In this document: one piece after another, positions 50,611 through 59,787 of the stretch | Layout of the letters: every line of letters starts with the position of its first letter | Position numbering within the stretch: the first letter of the stretch is position 1 | Assembly (NCBI GenBank): GCA_039091255.1 | Contig: JAWCMQ010000002.1 | Coordinates: 124,001 to 188,000, forward strand | DNA length: 64,000 nt | Direction: 5' to 3' | Source of the DNA: JAWCMQ01 sp039091255 | GTDB lineage: Archaea; Aenigmatarchaeota; Aenigmatarchaeia; GW2011-AR5; JACRAC01 | The notes under the pieces: model-generated | What the model was told of the DNA's origin: nothing | The model's database searches: none | What the model saw: only the letters and a program-made list of their open reading frames with translations | Translations under genes and position numbers: made by a program

Positions 50611-51171
50611 ATGCCGACGATTGCAATAATTGACAACGGCAGAGGCGCTGACCGGCTGGCGCAGCTCGTGCGCGGTTCTAAAATTGTGAAGCCTAGCGCA
50701 GTGCCGACGGCGGACGCTTACATTCTCTCCGATGGCCAGCTCTCGCCAGCCGTGGAGAAAGCAAACATATCGCTTATCAAATCAAACAATGCCCCGATTC
50801 TGGGGATAGGTGCGGGTTACCTTTGCATAGGGCTCGCGTATGGGGCAAAGACCAAACCTGCCAGCTGCTCGAGAAATGAACGCATAACAATCACGCAGCG
50901 CTCGCCCATCCTGCTCGATCTCAAAAAGACTTTTACTGCAGTAGTAGAGCAGAAACTCAGGCTTGATGAGTTGCCGCCTGCTCTCGGATCTGTAGCGGCT
51001 TGCCCGAAGAACCCTAATGCGGTCGTACAGCATGGCGCAAATCTGGATAGCCCAGCTGATTCGCCGCTGCCGCAGTTCGGCGTTCACTTCAATCCAGAGT
51101 TAGGTATGGAAGGCATGGCCGTGTTGAACAACTTCTTGCATTTCGTTGAGATGTGGAAGAAATACCACTAG
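50611..51171 (+). CDS. Class I glutamine amidotransferase-like protein without catalytic residues
   Basis: 186 residues, length and layout as in the GMP synthase glutaminase subunit (GuaA A-chain): MPTIAIIDNGRGADRLAQLV, APILGIGAGYLCIGLAYGAK and FGVHFNPELGMEGMAVLNNF. The nucleophile elbow GICxGxQ reads GIGAGY (Cys lost), and the catalytic His motif QFHPE reads HFNPE. It is therefore likely to be inactive as a glutaminase, perhaps a structural or regulatory paralogue. Confidence 0.8.
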   Translation: MPTIAIIDNGRGADRLAQLVRGSKIVKPSAVPTADAYILSDGQLSPAVEKANISLIKSNNAPILGIGAGYLCIGLAYGAKTKPASCSRNERITITQRSPILLDLKKTFTAVVEQKLRLDELPPALGSVAACPKNPNAVVQHGANLDSPADSPLPQFGVHFNPELGMEGMAVLNNFLHFVEMWKKYH

Positions 51172-51193
51172 GCAGCTTACTAGGAGACCGTGC

Positions 51194-51541
51194 TTACCCA
51201 AAATACGACTCCTGCGCCTGGTGCGCTTGCTGAATCTGTACCCCGGCCTTCGCGGCACGCTGTCTTTTGTGGAACTCTTTGTAAATCCCCCACGTGCGCT
51301 CACCTGATTTCATGTCCAGGACCTTTACGATGAGCTGCCTTGGTGTTGCAGCTGCACCGACTGTTATGGGTGTATAGTCGACAAGCACAAAGTCTCCTTG
51401 CTTGACGAACTTCGCTACCTTCGCATCGGCCCTGAGCGTAATGATGTTTTCATCCCACATTTCGAGCGTCGCTTGTACGCTGTCATCGCCTCTCGCTGCT
51501 TTACCCGACCATACCTCCAAAACTTTCCCTATGTGATACAT
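51194..51541 (-). CDS. Small OB-fold-like protein downstream of cdc48
   Basis: 115 residues from MYHIGKVLEVWSGKAARGDD, chosen because GGAGG lies seven bases upstream; longer readings reach 51592. Predicted beta-barrel: ATLEMWDENIITLRADAKVA, FVKQGDFVLVDYTPI and PRQLIVKVLD, then a helical Gln-rich tail. No family recognised. Probably co-transcribed with cdc48. Confidence 0.65.
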   Translation of the reverse strand: MYHIGKVLEVWSGKAARGDDSVQATLEMWDENIITLRADAKVAKFVKQGDFVLVDYTPITVGAAATPRQLIVKVLDMKSGERTWGIYKEFHKRQRAAKAGVQIQQAHQAQESYFG

Positions 51542-51592
51542 GGAATTGCCTCCATTCATTTGAAACGCGGCCGCAAGCCGCTCCATCGCCAA

Positions 51593-53869
51593 TTACCTAA
51601 TGTACTCGACATCCTCCTCAGGTGTCTGCTCCCTCTTTCGCTTGAGCACCGACTCATAAAACTTGTTCATCGCCTCGCTGACAGATGGCTTAACCGTCTG
51701 GAGCGCCTTTTCGAATTCTTTCTCGCTTATCTTGTTCGCTTCGATGTCTTTGCGCAAAGCGACGATTGCCGACTCGCGGCAAACTGCTTCGATGTCTGCT
51801 CCGCTATACCCCTCAGTTTTGTCCGCCAACTCCTCGAGGCTCACGCCATCGAGTGGCATGCCTTTGGTATGAATCTTCAATATCTCAAGTCGTGCATCGC
51901 GATCCGGCGTAGGTACAAGGATATGCCTATCAAACCGGCCGGGTCTAAGCAGCGCGGGGTCCAGAATATCAGGCCTATTTGTCGCTGCAATTACGATTAC
52001 ATCGCGCATCTCCTCAAGGCCCGACATCTCTGCCAGCATCTGGCTCACGACACGCTCCGTGACATGGCTATCTATCGCAGCCCCACGTCTCGGAGTAAGC
52101 GCGTCTATCTCATCAAAAAAGATGATGGCTGGCGCTACCTGCTTTGCCCTGCGGAAAACATCGCGCACATGCTTTTCGGATTCGCCAACCCACATGCTGA
52201 GCAACTCACTTGCCTTGATGTAGATAAAGTTCGCTCCGCTCTCGCCGGCAACGGCTTTTGCGAGTAGCGTCTTGCCACATCCTGGCGGTCCGTAGAGCAG
52301 CACACCCTTTGGCGGCCTTATGCCCATCCGCTTGAACGCCTCAGGCGCCTTTAGTGGCCATTCGACAGCCTCTATTAGTGCCTGCTTAACATCACTCAGT
52401 CCGCCTATGTCAGACCACTTTACCTTAGGCACTTCTATCATGACTTCGCGCATCCCAGACGGCTGTACCATTTTCAGCGCATGCTCAAAGTCTTCGCCTG
52501 TCACCACTAGCTTCTTCAGTATATCTGGCGGGAGTGGTTTGTCTTCTTCTATTGCGCTGAGGTCAGGCAATATGCGTCTTAGCGCATGCATCGCAGCCTC
52601 TTTGCACAATGCTGTTATGTCCGCGCCAACGTAGCCATACGTTATCTCTGCTATCTTGTCCAAGTCGACGCCTTTGTCCAACGGCATCCCGCGCGTGTGT
52701 ATCTGCAAAATCTCTTTGCGGCCTGCCTTGTCTGGCACGCCAATTTCGATTTCCCTGTCAAGGCGCCCCGGCCTTCGTAGCGCAGGGTCTATGGCATTCG
52801 GTATGTTCGTCGCGCCGATTACGATGACTTTGCCGCGGCTCTTCAGCCCGTCAAGCAGCGTGAGCAATTGGGAAACGACGCGCTTCTCGACCTCTCCCTT
52901 GACTTCTTCGCGCTTTGGCGCAATAGAATCTATCTCGTCTATGAAGATAATCGATGGCGCTGATTTCTGAGCCTGGTCAAAAATATTTCTTAGGTTCTCT
53001 TCGGATTGTCCGTACCACTTCGACATTATTTCCGGCCCGTTCAGCACAAAGAACCGCGCACCCGACTCGTTTGCAACGGCTTTTGCGAGCAGCGTCTTGC
53101 CACATCCTGGCGGTCCATGAAGCAGCACGCCTTTAGGTGGCTCTATGCCCAGCCGCTCGAAGAGCTCTGGATGCTTTAGCGGAAGCTCTATCATCTCGCG
53201 CACGAGCTTTATCTCTTCGTGCAGGCCGCCAAGATCTTCATATGTCACGTCTGGAACTTTTTCCTCCATGACCTCCGTTGCTTGGGGCAAAAGCTCTACT
53301 TCAGTTGCGCGTGTTATACGCACCGGCCCTTTCGGGTCTGTTGCGACTATCACAAACCGCTCCTCACTAAAGCCAAGCGGCGTGAACATGTTTTCTATGT
53401 CCATGCCGAAGAACGCCTCGAAGAAGTTCGTCTCTTGCCTCGTGCGCACAACCGGGTTTGGAACGATGACGTCTCCAACCATGACAGGCCGCATCAAGAG
53501 ATTCCTCTTCATGAGTTCGCCGGACATGTGAATCATTATGCCTTTTCGAGCCGGCGCTATCGTCACCGAACGTGCTTCTTTCGCGTCTGCGCGTTTGACG
53601 TTTACGACCTCGGATATCGACGCCCCGCAGTTGCGCCTCATGAGGCCATCCATGCGTATGATGTCAGAACCTACATCGGCTGGGTAAGCACGAACGGCTA
53701 TGCCGACCGTCCTCCGCTTGCCTTCAATCTCGATGACGTCGCCTTCGCTGACGCCCAGTCGCTTCATATCGCGCGCCGAGATGCGCGCAATGCCGCGCCC
53801 AGAGTCGCCGCGCTCGGTCAGCTCCCCGACCTTAAGCCTGACTTGCGATATAGCTTCCATGATGTTCAC
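51593..53869 (-). CDS. cdc48: AAA+ ATPase Cdc48/p97 (VCP)
   Basis: 758 residues. N-domain at 1-190 (double-psi barrel, GRGIARISARDMKRLGVSEG), D1 with GPPGCGKTLLAKAVANESGA, IIFIDEIDSIAPKR and SRGKVIVIGATNIP, D2 with GPPGCGKTLLAKAVAGESGA, IIFFDEIDALTPRR and the NRPDILDPALLRPGRFDRH sensor region. The C-tail EDVEYIR is short. A hexameric unfoldase that feeds the proteasome. Its start overlaps the response regulator stop by 4 bases. Confidence 0.96.
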   Translation of the reverse strand: MNIMEAISQVRLKVGELTERGDSGRGIARISARDMKRLGVSEGDVIEIEGKRRTVGIAVRAYPADVGSDIIRMDGLMRRNCGASISEVVNVKRADAKEARSVTIAPARKGIMIHMSGELMKRNLLMRPVMVGDVIVPNPVVRTRQETNFFEAFFGMDIENMFTPLGFSEERFVIVATDPKGPVRITRATEVELLPQATEVMEEKVPDVTYEDLGGLHEEIKLVREMIELPLKHPELFERLGIEPPKGVLLHGPPGCGKTLLAKAVANESGARFFVLNGPEIMSKWYGQSEENLRNIFDQAQKSAPSIIFIDEIDSIAPKREEVKGEVEKRVVSQLLTLLDGLKSRGKVIVIGATNIPNAIDPALRRPGRLDREIEIGVPDKAGRKEILQIHTRGMPLDKGVDLDKIAEITYGYVGADITALCKEAAMHALRRILPDLSAIEEDKPLPPDILKKLVVTGEDFEHALKMVQPSGMREVMIEVPKVKWSDIGGLSDVKQALIEAVEWPLKAPEAFKRMGIRPPKGVLLYGPPGCGKTLLAKAVAGESGANFIYIKASELLSMWVGESEKHVRDVFRRAKQVAPAIIFFDEIDALTPRRGAAIDSHVTERVVSQMLAEMSGLEEMRDVIVIAATNRPDILDPALLRPGRFDRHILVPTPDRDARLEILKIHTKGMPLDGVSLEELADKTEGYSGADIEAVCRESAIVALRKDIEANKISEKEFEKALQTVKPSVSEAMNKFYESVLKRKREQTPEEDVEYIR

Positions 53870-54234
53870 CTTCGGTTGTTTGCGCAGTCCGCACAGACAT
53901 AGCGGTAAATCTCTTCGATTGGGACTGGTTTTTGGAGAAACGGAACGCCCAGCGTGTCTGCATGTCTCCGGTTCTCCTCTTTTCCCGACATGATGATGTA
54001 CGCAGACCCTGACCAGCGCGCCCTATGCGCTTCAATGAGCTCTGCGCCGGTCATGCCACCCATATCGTAGTCTGTCAACACGAGTCTATACTGCTCCTTT
54101 TCGCACGCCGCAATGAACGCAGCGCCGTTCCTGAAAACGCCGATTGCGCAACCGCATCCTTTTTCGCGCAAGACGTCCCCTATGCACTCAGCGACATCTT
54201 TATCGTCATCAATAATCGCTACCTTTCGAGCCAT
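53866..54234 (-). CDS. Stand-alone response regulator receiver domain
   Basis: 122 residues, CheY-like: VAIIDDDKDVAECIGDVLRE (acidic pocket), YRLVLTDYDMGGMTGAELIE (phospho-acceptor Asp in LTDYD), AYIIMSGKEEN (Ser/Thr switch) and FLQKPVPIEEI (Lys-Pro). The end has CADCANNRR. No output domain and no kinase in view. Coupled by a 4-base overlap to cdc48, an unusual partnership. Confidence 0.9.
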   Translation of the reverse strand: MARKVAIIDDDKDVAECIGDVLREKGCGCAIGVFRNGAAFIAACEKEQYRLVLTDYDMGGMTGAELIEAHRARWSGSAYIIMSGKEENRRHADTLGVPFLQKPVPIEEIYRYVCADCANNRR

Positions 54235-54237
54235 GTA

Positions 54238-54663
54238 TCATTCGCCCTCAATTTTGATGTTTCGCCACCGTGGCCTAGCAGCGTGCCCAACAGGCTCCGA
54301 GCAATTCTCAACGTCGTTTGGCCTCAGCAACTCACGAAGCAGGCGCCGGTTCTCGAGCATGACTTCCATCATATCGAAGTCGACCTTCTCCTCCCATTGC
54401 TTGAAGTATTCAAGCACGCGCCTCATCCTATCGGCCGCTATCAGGAACACAGAGTCGCTTATCTTTATGTGTGGAACATCATCGAGCAAACCAGGTCTGC
54501 GATAGCGGTAACGCTTGTTCGCTCCCGGCACGACCTGCTCCCAACCGTAAAGGCCGCGGAAAAACTTGTTCCGCTCGCTGGCGCTTTCAAAGCGCTCGGT
54601 GCGCGTGTCAAAGCTTACTATGACCGCGCGACCGTCGGTGCCGCGCCGTATCTCTATGCGCAT
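54238..54663 (-). CDS. Conserved-looking protein of unknown function
   Basis: 141 residues from MRIEIRRGTDGRAVIVSFDT (or MVP at 54672). The sequence is alpha/beta with a Trp/Arg-rich centre (FFRGLYGWEQVVPGANKRYR) and a long helix (MMEVMLENRRLLRELLR). It heads a three-gene unit with the receiver domain and cdc48. Not recognised. Confidence 0.65.
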   Translation of the reverse strand: MRIEIRRGTDGRAVIVSFDTRTERFESASERNKFFRGLYGWEQVVPGANKRYRYRRPGLLDDVPHIKISDSVFLIAADRMRRVLEYFKQWEEKVDFDMMEVMLENRRLLRELLRPNDVENCSEPVGHAARPRWRNIKIEGE

Positions 54664-54683
54664 GGGAACCATCCTATTAGAGT

Positions 54684-54698
54684 TTTAGTAATACTAAA
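54684..54698. promoter_or_regulatory. Palindrome TTTAGTA-A-TACTAAA, candidate operator
   Basis: A perfect 7-bp inverted repeat, 21 bases upstream of the 54238-54663 start and next to AT-rich promoter-like DNA. Possible repressor site for the receiver-cdc48 unit. Confidence 0.5.
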
Positions 54699-54790
54699 TT
54701 TAGGATATGATAAACGCTAAATTATTTAAGCATATCGTAACCACGTGTGCCACGCCCGCGATGCGAGTCGCTAACCCACAGAGCACGACC

Positions 54791-54800
54791 TTAAAAGTAT
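54791..54800 (+). promoter_or_regulatory. TATA box for radB
   Basis: TTAAAAGTAT, 19-28 bases before ATG 54819; leaderless transcript expected. Confidence 0.5.
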
Positions 54801-54818
54801 TGTATCAAGACGTTATGT

Positions 54819-55652
54819 ATGGAGCTTTCTCGTTTGCCAACAAACTCGCCACTCGATAAGATACTTGGCGGAGGCCTCGAATGTGGTGCCGTGACCAATA
54901 TTTTCGGCCCGCCTGGCAGTGGAAAGACCAACATAGCGATGACCACGCTTTTGGGGTGCCAGAACAAGGTAATTTATGTCGACACCGAAGGTTCGTTCTC
55001 TTTAGAGCGGTTCGAGCAGCTCGGTGGAGACGAGCGAGCGCTAAAACGCATCTTACTGATTGAGCCGCATACATGGGCCGAGCAAAATCAAGCGATATCG
55101 AAACTCGGAGCAGAGCTGAAGAAGGAAAAGATTGATCTGATAGTTGTCGACTCACTTGTTGCGCTCTACAGGCTTGAAATATCCGACACGAACTTCAAGG
55201 AAGTCAATCGCCAACTTGCGGCGCAGTACTCGACGCTATCCAAGCTTGCTAGGGCGTACAACATACCTGTTCTTGTAACAAACCAGGTGTACAGCAAAGC
55301 GCCAGGCATGCGCGGCGGCAGCGCGGCGCGCTCAAATTGTGACGAAAGCCATGCAGAAACCGATGAGGTGGAGCTGACGTCTCGAATGATTGCACGTTAC
55401 TGGTCNNNNNNNNNNNNNNNNNNNNNNNNNNNNNNNNNNNNNNNNNNNNNNNNNNNNNNNNNNNNNNNNNNNNNNNNNNNNNNNNNNNNNNNNNNNNNNN
55501 NNNNTAAATGCCTCGTCGAGCTTCAACGCAAAGACCGCCTCGGAATGCGCACGGCAATCCTGCGCAAGCATCGATCGCTGCCAGAAGGCAAGTCAGTAGA
55601 CTTCGAAATAACTACGAATCGCCTAAAAGAAGTGAAACTCGGGATATTTTGA
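54819..55652 (+). CDS. radB: DNA repair and recombination protein RadB (contains assembly gap)
   Basis: RecA-fold core without the RadA N-terminal HhH domain, as in RadB. Walker A GPPGSGKTNIA, DTEGSFSLERFEQL, Walker B DLIVVDSLVAL, and VLVTNQVYSK. The N-run 55406-55504 removes the late core; after it comes RLGMRTAILRKHRSLPEGKS and the C-terminus. Accessory to RadA in homologous recombination. The frame across the gap is assumed. Confidence 0.9.
   Translation: MELSRLPTNSPLDKILGGGLECGAVTNIFGPPGSGKTNIAMTTLLGCQNKVIYVDTEGSFSLERFEQLGGDERALKRILLIEPHTWAEQNQAISKLGAELKKEKIDLIVVDSLVALYRLEISDTNFKEVNRQLAAQYSTLSKLARAYNIPVLVTNQVYSKAPGMRGGSAARSNCDESHAETDEVELTSRMIARYWXXXXXXXXXXXXXXXXXXXXXXXXXXXXXXXXXXKCLVELQRKDRLGMRTAILRKHRSLPEGKSVDFEITTNRLKEVKLGIF
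55406..55504. other. Assembly gap (99 N) in radB
   Basis: Run of N; true length unknown. Confidence 0.99.
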
Positions 55653-55756
55653 CTGCGCGAGGGCGCGGCCGATTGATTGTGTCCGCTCATCAATAAAATC
55701 GCTGGCCGTCTCGCTCGAGCCATCATTTATTAAACTTTCTACCCTAACGTTTGCGC

Positions 55757-55894
55757 ATGAACGTAATGATAAAAATTCTCGGGGCAATCGATCTGATAGG
55801 CGCGCTGTTAATAATAGCGTCGTTTTCTGCCTTATGGGCCCAGATAATCGGATGGGCTCTGGCAATAAAAGGCCTTATAAGTCTGCTGTCGTGA
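55757..55894 (+). CDS. Small two-helix membrane protein
   Basis: 45 residues: MNVMIKILGAIDLIGALLII and ALWAQIIGWALAIKGLISLL, almost entirely hydrophobic, with a short turn between two membrane helices. Similar small membrane proteins are common in archaea. It lies between radB and the convergent topA. No family name assigned. Confidence 0.6.
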   Translation: MNVMIKILGAIDLIGALLIIASFSALWAQIIGWALAIKGLISLLS

Positions 55895-55904
55895 GAAAAT
55901 GATT

Positions 55905-58112
55905 CTACTTCTTCGCGTCGCCTTTCTTGGACCGAAACTTGCTAAGCTTTGACTTTTGGAACCATTCCTTCTTGGTTGGACAATGAATGTCGAGGCACAT
56001 GCGAAACGGCCTGCCAAGCCCAGGCCGCTGCACCTGAACAATCGGCGTCCTGCACTGCTCGCAGACCTTGTCGAGCGGCGTTATGAATCCAAATGTTGGC
56101 AGGGGAGCCGAGAAGTCACATTTTGGATATCCTGTACATCCTGCAAACCGCTTCTTCGTTGCCCACAGCCTATGCATGCGTATGGTTCCGCCGCATTTGG
56201 GGCATGTGCCTAGTCGCGACTGCTTTTCCTGAGACTCTATTATCGCATCCGTCAGCGCTTTGCCTATGGCAACCTCTTTCTTTCGAAACTGCTTAAGAAC
56301 CCTTTTTAGCGTTACAACCGCTTCGTCGACGATGTCACCACGCTTTGCTTTTCCAGCTTCGACGGCTTCGCATTCCTGCTCGAAATGGCGCGTGAGCTTT
56401 TCAGACACTATGTCAGGAACGTTCTTCTCGAGTATGTCTGAAAGTTTCTGCCCAAGCTCGGTAACCTCAATCGACTTACCGACAATGTAGCCGCGGTTGT
56501 AGAGTATCTGCAATATGCCCGCACGCGTCGCTTTTGTGCCGAGACCGCGCTGCTCCATCTCCTTCAGCACACTACCCTGGCTGTAGCGCGGAGGTGGTTG
56601 TGTCTGCTTGGCTAGTTGCTGTACACCCTTCACAGCCAGCCTATCACCGACCTTCAAGTCCGGAAGTAGCACCTCCTCGCGCGNNNNNNNNNNNNNNNNN
56701 NNNNNNNNNNNNNNNNNNNNNNNNNNNNNNNNNNNNNNNNNNNNNNNNNNNNNNNNNNNNNNNNNNNNNNNNNNNNNNNNNGCCGCATATCTTCCGTAGA
56801 GGGCCGTCCAGCCCGGCTCGAGTGTGCGAACGCCTGATATGAAGAATGTTTGTCCTCCCAGGTCTAGCGCGACACGCTGGCTCTCGCGCTTCGCTGGCTC
56901 TCCAAACACCGCGAGGAAGCGGCGCACAATCAAGTCGTAGACCTTGCGCTGATGGTCTCCCAGCTTTTTGGGAAGCTCACCGGTCGGATAAATGGCGGGG
57001 TGAGCTGGATCTGTTTTGATGCCCTCCTCAGGCTTAAGCTCGCCTCTGCCAAGCAGACCCTTACAGTCTTTCTCGTAAGGCTTCTGCTTTGCCAGACCAG
57101 AAATTATTTTCTTGTAGTTTATGTCCTTCGGCAGCTTCTCGCTCGAAGTTCGCGGGTATGAGATGAGCCCTGCCTGGTACAGCGCCTCGGCGATGCTCAT
57201 CGCCTGCGTGGGGCTGTAGCCAAAGTAGCGATATACGTCCGCGAGCATCGATGTTGTGTTGTATGGCTTTGGCGGACGCTGAGTAAGCTGCTTCTTTTTT
57301 ATGTCCTTGATTGTGGCCGTCTTCACGTTGGCAGCTTTCGCTATTCTGTCAGCTTGGGCCTTTTCAAGTATTTTGTCTTTCTCGAACTCTGCCTTTAGCG
57401 TCTCTTTTCCGACCGCAACCTGAGCCTCAATCTGCCAGAACGGTGTCGGTTTGAATGCTTTTATTTTCTTTTCGTGCTTTGCGAGCATGTGCAGCGTGGG
57501 CGCTTGTACGCGGCCAGTAGACATTATCCTGAACCGTCTGCCTGCGGTTTTTATAGCAGCCATCAAGGCTCGCGACAGTGAAACGCCCCAAATATGGTCT
57601 AAGTAGTGCCGTGTCATCCCGGCTTCAGCCATGCCAACATTCATGTGCGGACTTGCATTCTCGTAGCTCTCAATGAGCTCATCTTTTGTCATGGTGGAGA
57701 ATTTCATACGAGAGGCGTCGTTCTGACCAAAAATGAGCCTTAGAACATTGGCTGCTATAACTTCTCCTTCGGTGTCGTAGTCTGTCGCTGCTATGTATCT
57801 GCTCCACTTTTTTCCGGCCATCGCAGCGATTGCATCGAAATATTTTTTGCTGAATGCGCCAGCTTTGGACGCTGCATGGGTCGGAACCCATTCGAGCTCT
57901 GCGCTAGGATAGCTGGCGCCCTTCTTCTGCTTAAGCGTAAAAAGGTGGCCAGCAGCTGCGACGGTTGTGTGGTTTTTGCCTCTGCGCTTGAACTCGTACC
58001 ATCGCACGCCATCTCCCGTTGTGTTTTCAATTACCTTGCCTTCGGCAAGTGCAGTAGCAATGGCCTTTGCCGCAGTAGGCTTTTCGGCGATTATCAAGAT
58101 GTTCTCCGCCAT
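55905..58112 (-). CDS. topA: DNA topoisomerase I, type IA (contains assembly gap)
   Basis: About 735 residues. Toprim: NILIIAEKPTAAKAIATALA and AATDYDTEGEVIA. Active-site tyrosine in GLISYPRTSSEKLP. RGLGTKATRAGILQIL and three or so C-terminal zinc fingers (CPKCGGTI...C-TGYPKC, CEQCRTPI...CLDIHC). It relaxes negative supercoils. The N-run at 56684-56781 interrupts the coding sequence. Confidence 0.94.
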   Translation of the reverse strand: MAENILIIAEKPTAAKAIATALAEGKVIENTTGDGVRWYEFKRRGKNHTTVAAAGHLFTLKQKKGASYPSAELEWVPTHAASKAGAFSKKYFDAIAAMAGKKWSRYIAATDYDTEGEVIAANVLRLIFGQNDASRMKFSTMTKDELIESYENASPHMNVGMAEAGMTRHYLDHIWGVSLSRALMAAIKTAGRRFRIMSTGRVQAPTLHMLAKHEKKIKAFKPTPFWQIEAQVAVGKETLKAEFEKDKILEKAQADRIAKAANVKTATIKDIKKKQLTQRPPKPYNTTSMLADVYRYFGYSPTQAMSIAEALYQAGLISYPRTSSEKLPKDINYKKIISGLAKQKPYEKDCKGLLGRGELKPEEGIKTDPAHPAIYPTGELPKKLGDHQRKVYDLIVRRFLAVFGEPAKRESQRVALDLGGQTFFISGVRTLEPGWTALYGRYAXXXXXXXXXXXXXXXXXXXXXXXXXXXXXXXXXXREEVLLPDLKVGDRLAVKGVQQLAKQTQPPPRYSQGSVLKEMEQRGLGTKATRAGILQILYNRGYIVGKSIEVTELGQKLSDILEKNVPDIVSEKLTRHFEQECEAVEAGKAKRGDIVDEAVVTLKRVLKQFRKKEVAIGKALTDAIIESQEKQSRLGTCPKCGGTIRMHRLWATKKRFAGCTGYPKCDFSAPLPTFGFITPLDKVCEQCRTPIVQVQRPGLGRPFRMCLDIHCPTKKEWFQKSKLSKFRSKKGDAKK
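56684..56781. other. Assembly gap (98 N) in topA
   Basis: Run of N; true length unknown. Confidence 0.99.
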
Positions 58113-58225
58113 TGTATTCTCTCCGTCATTTGTAATATTATAGCCACTTCTGCGCGAGTTTCGGTTTAATCCCTATAAGAAGAAAGGCTTAAAAATCATG
58201 CGCCTCGTGCATCGAGATTAAGGCG

Positions 58226-59736
58226 CTATTTCTTCACGATCTCCCTGAAACCGGTGTAAGGCCACAGCACTTTAGGTATGCGCACGCTACCGTCCTCTGT
58301 CTGGAAATTCTCGATTATTGCTACGAGGGCCCGTGGCGTCGCAACGGCTGTGCTGTTTAGCGTGTGCACGAATCCGACCGGAGCCATCCCTTCCTTTTCG
58401 CGCCATCTGATGCCAAGCCGCCGAGCCTGGAAATCAGTAATGTTGCTGCAACTGACCATCTCCCTGAATTTTTTCTGCACGGGGAGCCAAGCCTCGAGGT
58501 CATATTTCTTCGCGGCCAGAGTCCCGATGTCTCCAGTGCAAACATTCACAACGCGGTAAGGTATCTCGAGCATTCTGAATATCTCTTCGGCGTTGGCGAT
58601 GAGCTCTTCATGCAGCTTCCAGCTATCCTCCGGCTTCGACAGTATGACCTGCTCAACCTTGTCGAACTGGTGAACGCGGAATATGCCTTTTGTATCCTTG
58701 CCATGGCTTCCCGCTTCCGTCCTGAAGCATGCAGAAATGCCCGCATGCCTTATTGGCAGCGCACCTGCATCAATAACCTCATCCATGTACATAGCGACCA
58801 TAGGATGCTCCGATGTGGCTATCAAATATGCGTCTTCGTTCTCTACCTTGTACATCACGTTCTGGAAATCTGCCATATCTATGACTCCCTCGTAAGGCTT
58901 CCGCTTCATCATAAACGGCGGCTGAACTGCAGAATATCCCTTCTTTATAAGAAAGTCTAGCGCAAACCGCAAGACCGCATTATTGAGCACAACCAACTCG
59001 TTTTTAAGGAAATAGAACCTTGCGCCTGTAGTCTTGGCGGCGCGCGTGATATCCAAGCAGCCAAGTCCTACAGCTATCTCCTCATGCCCGCGTGGCTCAA
59101 AGTCAAACTTCGGGAATTTCCCCCAACGCCTAACTTCCACGTTGTCCTCATCGCCTTCTCCAACAGGAACGCTCTCATGTAGCATATTTGGCAGCTTTAG
59201 AAGTATCGCTTTACAGCTATCCTCTAAATTCGCAAGCCTTATCTCAAGGTTTTCTACTTCTTCCGGAATCGATTTTACAGCCTTCATCTTNNNNNNNNNN
59301 NNNNNNNNNNNNNNNNNNNNNNNNNNNNNNNNNNNNNNNNNNNNNNNNNNNNNNNNNNNNNNNNNNNNNNNNNNNNNNNNNNNNNNNNNNCAGGAACGCT
59401 CTCATGTAGCATATTTGGCAGCTTTAGAAGTATCGCTTTACAGCTATCCTCTAAATTCGCAAGCCTTATCTCAAGGTTTTCTACTTCTTCCGGAATCGAT
59501 TTTACAGCCTTCATCTTCGCTGCAATAGGTTTGCCTTTCTTTTTCAGCTCAGCGATTTCACGCGTAAGCGCATTGCGCTTTGCTCGCAGCTCATCGAGTT
59601 TTCCAATCAGCGCCCGTCGCTCCTTGTCCGCTTCAATTAGTTTGTGAAGCTCTGGTATGAGCTCCAATGCTCCACGCTTCTTCAAATCGGCCTCAATTTC
59701 CTGAGGCCGCTCTCGGACGAGCTTTATGTCGAGCAT
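58226..59736 (-). CDS. serS: Seryl-tRNA synthetase, split by an artefactual gap
   Basis: N-terminal coiled-coil arm (MLDIKLVRERPQEIEADLKK, LDELRAKRNALTREIAELKK), then a class II core: motif 2 HAGISACFRTEAGSHGKDTK and motif 3 NSTAVATPRALVAIIENFQT. Typical bacterial/archaeal SerRS, not the rare methanogen form. The 127 bases before the N-run (59164-59290) are repeated exactly after it (59391-59517), so the true gene is probably continuous and about 227 bases shorter than drawn. Confidence 0.93.
59164..59290. repeat. Exact 127-bp direct repeat flanking a gap, copy 1
   Basis: Identical to 59391-59517. Starts CAGGAACGCTCTCATG and ends GCCTTCATCTT; the only thing between the copies is 100 N. Confidence 0.95.
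59291..59390. other. Assembly gap (100 N) in serS
   Basis: Default-length scaffold gap between two overlapping contig ends. Confidence 0.99.
59391..59517. repeat. Exact 127-bp direct repeat flanking a gap, copy 2
   Basis: Identical to 59164-59290; likely the same genomic bases present on both contig ends. Confidence 0.95.
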
Positions 59737-59787
59737 AGTTACTACTTTTGCTGCGATGTTTTAAAGCCTAACCGACCAAGTCCCTAT

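Noticed and set aside
59164..59517. True tandem duplication in the seryl-tRNA synthetase
   Set aside because: The repeats are identical, exactly 127 bp and separated only by 100 N, as expected for overlapping contig ends.
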